5,950 nt of DNA from Chloroflexota bacterium (GTDB taxonomy: Bacteria; Chloroflexota; Limnocylindria; Limnocylindrales; CSP1-4), in NCBI GenBank assembly GCA_017881985.1, contig JADGQH010000205.1, positions 1 through 5,950 on the forward strand, written 5' to 3'. Numbering within the stretch: the first letter of the stretch is position 1; every line of letters begins with the position of its first letter. Made by a program: the position numbers and the translations under genes. Below are positions 1-5,000 of the stretch, in pieces. The notes beneath the pieces were generated by a model. It was given only the letters and a program-made list of their open reading frames with translations. It did no database searches and was not told the origin of the DNA.

Positions 1-468
1 GACGGCGAGCTCCAGGTGGGGATCATGAGCGCGCCCGCGCTCGGCGAGCGCTGGCAGGCGGCGCGCGGCATGGGTGCCTGGGCGATCGGGCGCGACGGGA
101 CAGCGCGCCCGATCAGGACGTCGGACGTCGGGCGAATCGGCGACGCCCAGCTGCTCTACGGGAGCCGGCGGGAGAACGTCGGGTCCGGCCTGATGCCGGG
201 CTTCGACGCGACGATCGACGCCGCGTGGCGCGATCGAGGCTTCGGCGACTTCTGGGCCTACGCCCTGGTCGCGGAGGGCTCGGCCGAGGCGATGATCGAG
301 TGCGGGATGCACACCTGGGATGTCGCGGCGCCGCTCGTGCTGATCGAGGAGGCCGGCGGCCGCGTCACCGACGTCACGGGAGCCCGGCGAATCGACGCGT
401 CGTCGTTCGTGGGCTCCAACGGCCACCTCCACGACGAGCTGCTGCGGCGGCTGACGACCGCCCCCTGA
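1..468 (+). CDS. Inositol monophosphatase family phosphatase, probably histidinol-phosphatase-like (HisN type), 3' part only
   Basis: The reading frame is open from the first base, so the gene starts outside the window; 155 C-terminal residues are visible and end at a TGA. The family hydrolyses small phosphate monoesters (inositol phosphate, histidinol phosphate and others) in the cytoplasm with Mg2+. The diagnostic second family motif is seen at visible residues 106-120: Trp-Asp, then Ala-Ala, then Glu-Glu-Ala-Gly-Gly. Its Asp (residue 107) is the expected metal ligand. The first metal-binding motif (DPIDGT type) would lie upstream and cannot be checked. The Gly-Asp-Phe-Trp stretch (about residues 82-85), followed by a Leu-Val-Ala-Glu-Gly segment and an Asn-Gly near the C-terminus, resembles HisN-type histidinol-phosphatases more than SuhB; this subfamily call is inference. 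It converges on the aminotransferase gene with 25 nt between the stop codons, so it is a separate transcription unit with no obvious link to the transporter. Confidence 0.88.
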   Translation, partial: DGELQVGIMSAPALGERWQAARGMGAWAIGRDGTARPIRTSDVGRIGDAQLLYGSRRENVGSGLMPGFDATIDAAWRDRGFGDFWAYALVAEGSAEAMIECGMHTWDVAAPLVLIEEAGGRVTDVTGARRIDASSFVGSNGHLHDELLRRLTTAP

Positions 469-493
469 CGGGCACGGGCCGCGCCACCCCCGT

Positions 494-1816
494 TCACGCC
501 CCGGCGGCGGCCAGGCTCTCCCCGAGGATCCCGATCGCGGCCTCGACCTCGGCCGGGGTTGTCACGAGCGGCGGGATGATGCGGGTCACCTGGGCGTAGG
601 AGCCCGCCGACAGGATGATCAGGCGCCGCTCCAGCGCCTCGGCGATGACCCGTCGTGCCAGTTCCGGGTCCGGGACCCGCCCGTCTCCGACGCGCGGCTT
701 GACGAACTCCAGGGCGACCATGCAGCCGAGCCCGCGGACGTCGCCGATCGCCGGCCGCCCGGCCGCGAGGCCGCGGAGCCCTGCCAGCAGCTGCGTGCCG
801 CGGTCCCGGGCATTTGCCACAAGCCCTTCCTCCTCGATGACGTCGAGGGTCGCGTTCGCGGCGGCGCAGGCGACGACGTTGCCGCCGAACGTTCCGCCGT
901 GGGCACCCGGACGCCAGCGCGCCATCAGGTCGGCCCGGGCGATGATCCCCGAGAGGGGCAGCCCGGACGCGACGCCCTTGGCGAAGACCAGGATGTCCGG
1001 CTCGACGTCCCAGTGGCGCACCGCGAACAGCTCGCCCGTGCGGCCGAAGCCCGTCTGGACCTCGTCGGCGATCAGCAGGATCCCGTGCTGGCGCGTGATC
1101 TCGCGCAGGCGCGGCAGGAAGCCGGGCGGCGGCACGATGTAGCCGCCCTCGCCGAGGATGGGCTCGACGATGATCGCCGCCACGTGCTCCGGGTAGGTCA
1201 GGGTGTGGAGCGTCAGGTCGAGCTCCGCCTCCCAGTCGCAGGTGCAGGCGGCGTCCGGCGCGTGCCCGCCGCCCGCGGCGCGGTAGCAGTACGGGTACGC
1301 CGTCGCGTAGACGGACCCGGGCAGGGGCTCGAAGTCGGCCCGGTAGACGTTCTTGGCGGTCGTCATGGCCATCGTCTGGGCCGTCCGGCCGTGATAGCCG
1401 CCCCGGAAGACGAGGACGACCGGCCGCCCGGTCGCGACGCGGGCCAGCTTGACGGACGCCTCGACCGCCTCGGCGCCGGAGTTCGAGAGGAAGGCCTGCC
1501 AGGGTCCGCCCGGCAGCAGCGTCCGGAGCCGCTCGTAGAGCCGCAGGCCCGGCTCGTGGAAGACGATGTTCTGCTGGCCGTGGAGCAGCTTCGCGGCCTG
1601 CGCCTGGACGGCCGCGACGACGCGCGGGTGCGCGTGGCCGGTGTTCGTGACGCCGATCCCGGAGCTGTAGTCGAGGTACCGCTCGCCGTCGGTCGTCACC
1701 AGCCAGCTGCCCTCGCCGTGGTCGACGGTGAGGTCGGTGATGCGCGACCAGACGCCCGGCACCACTCCTCGGTCGGGAAGCGCCGCGGTCGTCGGGGCAG
1801 CTGCGGTGTCGGCCAT
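494..1816 (-). CDS. Class III PLP-dependent aminotransferase (4-aminobutyrate / putrescine / acetylornithine aminotransferase family)
   Basis: A complete 440-residue protein, the usual length for the family. It is a cytoplasmic enzyme that moves an amino group, generally from an omega-amine, to a 2-oxo acid through pyridoxal phosphate. Visible signatures are Ser-Gly-Ala-Glu-Ala at 113-117 (phosphate contact), Tyr-His-Gly at 141-143, Glu218, Asp251-Glu252 with Gln254 (Asp251 would bind the pyridine nitrogen), the Schiff-base Lys280 in FAKGVASGLPLSG, Thr309 in GGTFGGN, and Arg412 near the C-terminus, the expected carboxylate contact. All key residues are present, so it should be active. A Cys-bearing segment at 177-193 (C177, C191, C193) sits where many GABA-aminotransferase-like proteins carry a Cys-containing insert. 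The ATG start is supported by AAGGAG seven bases upstream. It lies 61 nt after potC on the same strand, so it is probably the last gene of the transporter operon, which favours an amine or GABA substrate. The exact substrate cannot be read from sequence; acetylornithine or another omega-amino acid remains possible. Confidence 0.93.
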   Translation of the reverse strand: MADTAAAPTTAALPDRGVVPGVWSRITDLTVDHGEGSWLVTTDGERYLDYSSGIGVTNTGHAHPRVVAAVQAQAAKLLHGQQNIVFHEPGLRLYERLRTLLPGGPWQAFLSNSGAEAVEASVKLARVATGRPVVLVFRGGYHGRTAQTMAMTTAKNVYRADFEPLPGSVYATAYPYCYRAAGGGHAPDAACTCDWEAELDLTLHTLTYPEHVAAIIVEPILGEGGYIVPPPGFLPRLREITRQHGILLIADEVQTGFGRTGELFAVRHWDVEPDILVFAKGVASGLPLSGIIARADLMARWRPGAHGGTFGGNVVACAAANATLDVIEEEGLVANARDRGTQLLAGLRGLAAGRPAIGDVRGLGCMVALEFVKPRVGDGRVPDPELARRVIAEALERRLIILSAGSYAQVTRIIPPLVTTPAEVEAAIGILGESLAAAGA

Positions 1817-1823
1817 GCTGGGG

Positions 1824-1829
1824 CTCCTT
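1824..1829 (-). promoter_or_regulatory. Ribosome binding site of the aminotransferase gene
   Basis: On the minus strand AAGGAG lies 7 nt before the ATG at 1816-1814. It is a good Shine-Dalgarno match and fixes the start. It also shows that the gene has its own initiation signal and does not depend on coupling to potC. Confidence 0.75.
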
Positions 1830-1836
1830 CGCTGGG

Positions 1837-1870
1837 CGCCGGTCAGGCCAGGACGCCGGTCAGGCTGCGA
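1837..1870. repeat. Two-copy imperfect 17-bp tandem repeat between potC and the aminotransferase gene
   Basis: The unit CGCCGGTCAGGC (12 bp, exact) occurs at 1837-1848 and again at 1854-1865. Aligning the full 17-bp units 1837-1853 and 1854-1870 gives 14 of 17 identical bases. It occupies over half of the 61-nt gap downstream of the potC stop and just upstream of the aminotransferase ribosome binding site. It may be a simple local duplication or a pair of binding sites; nothing in the sequence decides between these. No T-run or long stem typical of an intrinsic terminator is present in this gap. Confidence 0.6.
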
Positions 1871-1877
1871 ACGCGGC

Positions 1878-2723
1878 TCAGGCGGCGCGGTCTCGCCGCT
1901 GGAGCAGCGTGCTCAGCAGGACCGCCCCGACGGCCGTTCCGAAGATGATCGTGCCGATGACGTTCACCTGGACCGGCACGCCGATCCGGGTCGCGCCGTA
2001 GATGTACATCGGGAGCGTCACGGTCGAGCCGGCCGTGAAGTTCGTGATCACGAAGTCGTCGATCGAGAGGCTGAAGGCGAGCATCGCCGCGGCCAGGATC
2101 CCCGGGAAGATGAGCGGGAAGGTCACCTTCCAGAACGTCACCATCTCGGTCGCCCCCAGGTCCATGGCCGCCTCCTCGAGGCGCCGGTCGAAGCCCGCGA
2201 GGCGCGCCCGGATCGTCACGACCACGTAGCTGATGTTGAACATGATGTGGGCGATCAGGATCGTCAGCTCGTTGCGGGCCATCCCGATCGACACGAAGAG
2301 CGTCAGGAGCGACGCACCCAGGACGATCTCGGGAGTTGCCATCGGCAGGAAGATGATCAGGTTCGTCGCGGCCCTGCCGCGGAACACGTAACGCGTCAGG
2401 CCCAGGCCGATCAGCGTGCCGAGGATCGTGGCCACGATCGTCGAGATGAAGGCGATCCGCAGGCTCGCCATCACCGCGTCGCTCAGGCCCAGCGGCGCGA
2501 ACGGGTTGAGCCACGCATCGAAGCTGAACTCGCGCCAGGCGAAGTTCGACTTGCCGGCCGGCCGGTTGAAGCTGAACAGGATCATCACCGCGATCGGCAG
2601 CATCAGGTAGACGATCGCGGCGAACGTGTACACGAACAGGGCGTTGTGGCCGAGCCAGCGCCGGATGCGCTGGGCGGGCGTGCCGTGGGACCGGGCTGCC
2701 GGCTGGAGCGCGACGGTCGTCAT
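1878..2723 (-). CDS. potC: Polyamine ABC transporter permease, PotC type
   Basis: A 281-residue inner-membrane protein, normal for PotC (about 260-280). It is one half of the heterodimeric channel that carries spermidine, putrescine or a related amine inward. About six membrane segments can be seen: roughly residues 29-51, 88-109, 121-144, 153-172, 205-227 and 253-274. The cytoplasmic EAA loop that docks onto the ATPase is clear: Glu-Glu-Ala-Ala at 183-186, Gly190, then the Phe-Pro-Leu-Ile-Phe-Pro-Gly-Ile segment at 202-209. The following stretch SIDDFVITNFTAG (220-232) is strongly characteristic of PotC-like permeases. The ATG is 3 nt after the potB stop codon and has only a weak G-rich sequence before it, so translation is probably coupled to potB. 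Membership of the polyamine/opine/thiamine/Fe family is certain; the polyamine assignment is likely. Confidence 0.93.
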   Translation of the reverse strand: MTTVALQPAARSHGTPAQRIRRWLGHNALFVYTFAAIVYLMLPIAVMILFSFNRPAGKSNFAWREFSFDAWLNPFAPLGLSDAVMASLRIAFISTIVATILGTLIGLGLTRYVFRGRAATNLIIFLPMATPEIVLGASLLTLFVSIGMARNELTILIAHIMFNISYVVVTIRARLAGFDRRLEEAAMDLGATEMVTFWKVTFPLIFPGILAAAMLAFSLSIDDFVITNFTAGSTVTLPMYIYGATRIGVPVQVNVIGTIIFGTAVGAVLLSTLLQRRDRAA

Positions 2724-2726
2724 CCG

Positions 2727-3602
2727 TCAGCCCGCCGACGACATGAGTTCCTCGGTCCCGAGGAGTCGCGCGTACACCGCTACTGCGACGAGGATGCCCG
2801 CCATGAGGATGAAGCTGAGGGCGGCCGCGGTCGGGTAGTCGTTGTTCACGAGGAACCGGCTCTGGACCACGTTCCCGATCATCTTCGTGGCCGGCGTCTG
2901 GCCGAGGAGCTCTGCGTTCACGTAGTCGCCCATGGCGGGGATGAAGGTCAGGAGCGTTCCCGCGAAGATTCCCGGGAGGGCCAGCGGCAGGGTGATCTTG
3001 CGGAACGCGCTCCACGGCGTGGCATAGAGATCCTGGCCGGCCTCGAGGAGGCGCTTGTCGATCTTCTCCAGGCTCACGTAGATGGGGAGCGTCATGAACG
3101 GCAGGAAGTTGTAGGCGATCCCGGAGATCACCGCGACCGGCGTCGCCAGGATCCGGACATCGTCGCTCACGAGCCCCGCGCTCTTGAGCGGGCCGAGCAG
3201 CAGCCCGTCGTCGCCGAGGATGGTGCGCCAGCTGATGACCCGCAGCAGGAAGCTGGTGAAGAACGGGGCGATCACCAGGAAGAGCAGCAGGTTCTTGTAC
3301 TGCCCCGCCCGGAAGGCGATGGTGTAGGCGAGGGGGAAGCTGATGAGAAACGTGGCGATCGTCGCCGCGGCGGCGAAGAACACCGACCGCACGATCTGCT
3401 CCTGGTACCGGCTCAGGCCGTCGGTGTAGTTGTGGACGTTGGCCAGGCTGAACGTGAACCCGTGCTCCAGGGAGCCGCTCCAGAAGGAGCTGATGAACAT
3501 CTGGATCGACGGGTAGATGTAGAAGATCGCGAGCCAGATCAGCCCCGGCGTCAGCAGCAGGTACGGCACGATGAAGTGGTAGCGACGGAGCAGCGCGGTC
3601 AA
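2727..3602 (-). CDS. potB: Polyamine ABC transporter permease, PotB type (TTG start)
   Basis: A 291-residue inner-membrane permease that pairs with PotC. Membrane segments are seen at about residues 10-30, 73-95, 104-127, 151-174, 207-228 and 258-281. The EAA loop spans about 185-212: Leu-Leu-Glu-Ala-Gly at 185-189, Asp-Leu-Tyr-Ala at 191-194, and Leu-Pro-Leu-Ala-Leu-Pro-Gly-Ile at 205-212. Tyr193 stands where the conserved glycine of the loop is usual. Start choice: reading upstream in frame, a stop (TGA, 3635-3633) is reached before any ATG or GTG, and the only start-type codon is TTG at 3602-3600. It is preceded by the purine-rich GAGAGGGAG, so TTG is the initiator. The 3-nt gap to potC indicates one translation-coupled pair. 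It follows potD after an 83-nt gap that contains a stem-loop. Confidence 0.92.
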   Translation of the reverse strand: MTALLRRYHFIVPYLLLTPGLIWLAIFYIYPSIQMFISSFWSGSLEHGFTFSLANVHNYTDGLSRYQEQIVRSVFFAAAATIATFLISFPLAYTIAFRAGQYKNLLLFLVIAPFFTSFLLRVISWRTILGDDGLLLGPLKSAGLVSDDVRILATPVAVISGIAYNFLPFMTLPIYVSLEKIDKRLLEAGQDLYATPWSAFRKITLPLALPGIFAGTLLTFIPAMGDYVNAELLGQTPATKMIGNVVQSRFLVNNDYPTAAALSFILMAGILVAVAVYARLLGTEELMSSAG

Positions 3603-3605
3603 CGT

Positions 3606-3614
3606 CTCCCTCTC
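3606..3614 (-). promoter_or_regulatory. Ribosome binding site supporting the TTG start of potB
   Basis: The minus strand reads GAGAGGGAG, then ACG, then TTG. The GAGAGG part lies 6 nt from the TTG. No alternative ATG, GTG or TTG exists in frame between the upstream stop and this codon, so the site and start support each other. Confidence 0.6.
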
Positions 3615-3645
3615 GGCACCGATGCGCTGACGTCAGGCCGCGGAG

Positions 3646-3663
3646 CGGCTGGTCGCCCAGCCG
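3646..3663 (-). promoter_or_regulatory. Intercistronic stem-loop between potD and potB
   Basis: CGGCTGG at 3646-3652 and CCAGCCG at 3657-3663 form a perfect 7-bp GC-rich stem with a 4-nt loop. On the transcribed (minus) strand no U-run follows, so it does not look like a full intrinsic terminator. Similar hairpins after binding-protein genes in other importer operons (for example malE-malF) slow 3'-to-5' decay and raise binding-protein output relative to permeases. That role here is inference. Confidence 0.5.
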
Positions 3664-3685
3664 TGTCGCAGCCCGATCGGGTCGA

Positions 3686-4957
3686 TCAGTTTCCCTGCAG
3701 GGTGGAGAACTGGTCGTTGAAGTACTTGTCCTCGTCCGCCGACAGCGCTTTGAAGATATGGGTCTTCGCCAGGGTTGCGGCATCCGGGAACATGAGCGGG
3801 TTCTGACCAAGCGCCGCGACGGTCTTGTCGGCGTTCTTGGCGATCGCCTCCTTGGAGCCCTTCACCGGCGACACGTACTGGACGTAGGCGGCGATCTGCG
3901 CGGCGATCGTCGGGTCGTAGACGTAGTCGATCATCAGCTCGGCCGTGTACTTGTGGGCCGCGCCCTTCGGGATGAGCATGTTGTCCGTCCAGATCATCCC
4001 GCCGTCGGAGGGGATGACGAACTTCAGGCTGGCCTTCTCGAGCTGGGCCTGGATGATGTCGCCGGACCAGGCGGTGCCCAGGACGAGGTCGCCCTTGATG
4101 AGGCCCTCCTTGTAGTCGTTGCCCAGGAAGCTCCGCACGACCCCGCCGTCCAGGGCCTTCTTGATCTCGGCGATCGCGGCGTCGCAGTCCGCATTGGTGG
4201 CGGTCGCCGGATCCTTGCCGAGCTTGAGGAGGGTCAGGCCGATCGTGTCGCGCATCTCGTTGAGGAGCCAGACCTTGCCCTTCCAGCGGGGATCCGCGGT
4301 CCACAGCGCGGCCATCGACGTCTGGCTGCCGACGACCTTCGAGTCGAACCCGAGGCCGGTCATGCCGGACTGCCAGGGGGCGCGCTTGTTGTTGTCCGGG
4401 TCCCACGGCTGGTTGCGCAGGTTGTCCGACTCGTTCGCCGCGAAAGCCGGCGTGTTCGCCGTGTCGATCGTCTCGACCCAGCCGAGGCCGATGATCTTGG
4501 CGGCCATCCAGTCGGTGAGCACCACCAGGTCCCAGCCGGTGTCCTGGCCGGCCTCGAGGGCCGGCCGGATCGTGCCGAAGAAGTCCTCGTTGGCGTTGAT
4601 CGTCTCGCGGTAGTTGACCTTCGTGCCGTACTTCTTGGTGAACCCCTCGAGGGTGGGGGACTTCGGCGGGTTGGATGAGTCCTGGTCGATGTAGAGCGGC
4701 CAGTTCGCGAAGTTGAGCTCCGCGGCCGGGCTCGGCTTCGGGGTTGCGGACGCAGCCGGGCTCGGGCTGGCCGCCTGCGACGGCCCGCTCGACGGCGCCT
4801 CGGACGCCGCGACGGACGGCGCAACCGACGGCGCCACCGACTGCGCCGCGGTGCCGCATGCCGCCAGGAACGCCGCCACGCCGGCAAGCGCGGTGCCCTG
4901 GAGCATGCGCCGGCGTGTCAGCGCGCGGTCGAAGAGGCTGGGGTGTTGCTCGGACAT
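3686..4957 (-). CDS. potD: Polyamine-type ABC transporter substrate-binding lipoprotein, PotD type, with Tat-like signal
   Basis: A 423-residue extracytoplasmic binding protein that captures spermidine, putrescine or a similar amine and delivers it to PotB/PotC. The ATG at 4957 is chosen over an in-frame start 26 codons upstream because AGGAGG lies 6 nt before it and the signal peptide then begins normally. The N-terminus has Arg15-Arg16-Arg17-Met-Leu (twin-arginine-like), a hydrophobic stretch at 20-33, and a lipobox Leu-Ala-Ala-Cys34, so Cys34 should be lipidated. Residues 35-80 are a Ser/Ala/Pro/Val-rich linker with SVAP repeats. The binding fold begins at 81 with the family-typical LNFANWPLYID. 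Probable ligand-site aromatics and acids by analogy with E. coli PotD are Trp86, Tyr89, Trp297, Trp323 and Asp325 (in MIWTDN); this mapping was done by eye. It is longer than E. coli PotD mainly because of the linker. It is placed between potA and potB and flanked by two stem-loops. Specificity within polyamines and related amines is uncertain. Confidence 0.94.
   Translation of the reverse strand: MSEQHPSLFDRALTRRRMLQGTALAGVAAFLAACGTAAQSVAPSVAPSVAASEAPSSGPSQAASPSPAASATPKPSPAAELNFANWPLYIDQDSSNPPKSPTLEGFTKKYGTKVNYRETINANEDFFGTIRPALEAGQDTGWDLVVLTDWMAAKIIGLGWVETIDTANTPAFAANESDNLRNQPWDPDNNKRAPWQSGMTGLGFDSKVVGSQTSMAALWTADPRWKGKVWLLNEMRDTIGLTLLKLGKDPATATNADCDAAIAEIKKALDGGVVRSFLGNDYKEGLIKGDLVLGTAWSGDIIQAQLEKASLKFVIPSDGGMIWTDNMLIPKGAAHKYTAELMIDYVYDPTIAAQIAAYVQYVSPVKGSKEAIAKNADKTVAALGQNPLMFPDAATLAKTHIFKALSADEDKYFNDQFSTLQGN
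4805..4840 (-). repeat. Three 12-nt in-frame repeats encoding SVAP-type linker of potD
   Basis: Units at 4829-4840, 4817-4828 and 4805-4816 encode Ser-Val-Ala-Pro, Ser-Val-Ala-Pro and Ser-Val-Ala-Ala (residues 40-51). The first two units differ by one base and the third is more diverged. They are part of the flexible linker between the lipidated Cys34 and the binding domain. Such a repeat can change copy number by slippage without breaking the frame. Confidence 0.7.
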
Positions 4958-4963
4958 GCTGCT

Positions 4964-4969
4964 CCTCCT
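4964..4969 (-). promoter_or_regulatory. Strong ribosome binding site of potD
   Basis: A consensus AGGAGG on the minus strand, 6 nt before the ATG at 4957. It is the best ribosome binding site in the window and decides the potD start. It fits high expression of the binding protein. Confidence 0.85.
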
Positions 4970-4971
4970 GC

Positions 4972-4989
4972 GGGCGGCGGCTGCCGCCC
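4972..4989 (-). promoter_or_regulatory. Intercistronic stem-loop between potA and potD
   Basis: GGGCGGC at 4972-4978 and GCCGCCC at 4983-4989 form a perfect all-GC 7-bp stem with a 4-nt loop. It sits 2 nt upstream of the AGGAGG of potD and 11 nt after the potA stop codon. There is no U-run after it. It could protect or define the 5' end of a processed potD message, or affect ribosome access; both are inference. Confidence 0.5.
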
Positions 4990-5000
4990 TCGAACCGGCG

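Noticed and set aside
899..1948. Plus-strand open frame (349 codons) antisense to the aminotransferase gene
   Set aside because: The composition is low-complexity Arg/Ala/Gly/Asp with no motif. The opposite strand has every catalytic residue of a class III aminotransferase.
3628..3635. TGACGTCA palindrome in the potD-potB gap
   Set aside because: It resembles a eukaryotic CRE site, but eight bases is short and it has no meaning for a bacterial operon without conservation data.
3672..3681. 10-bp perfect palindrome CCCGATCGGG just after the potD stop codon
   Set aside because: It has no loop for a stable hairpin, and such GATC-centred GC palindromes are common by chance in GC-rich DNA. An operator role has no support.
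1728..3806. Very long plus-strand open frame (692 codons) antisense to potC and potB
   Set aside because: Its product is dominated by Arg, Asp, Glu, His and Gln with no domain or hydrophobic core, as expected for the complement of high-GC coding DNA. The minus strand here encodes two clear permeases.
1843..3810. Long minus-strand open frame (655 codons) spanning potB and potC in another frame
   Set aside because: It crosses both permease genes out of frame, and its product is Arg/Pro/Asp-rich with no recognisable motifs. It is an artefact of few stop codons in GC-rich DNA.
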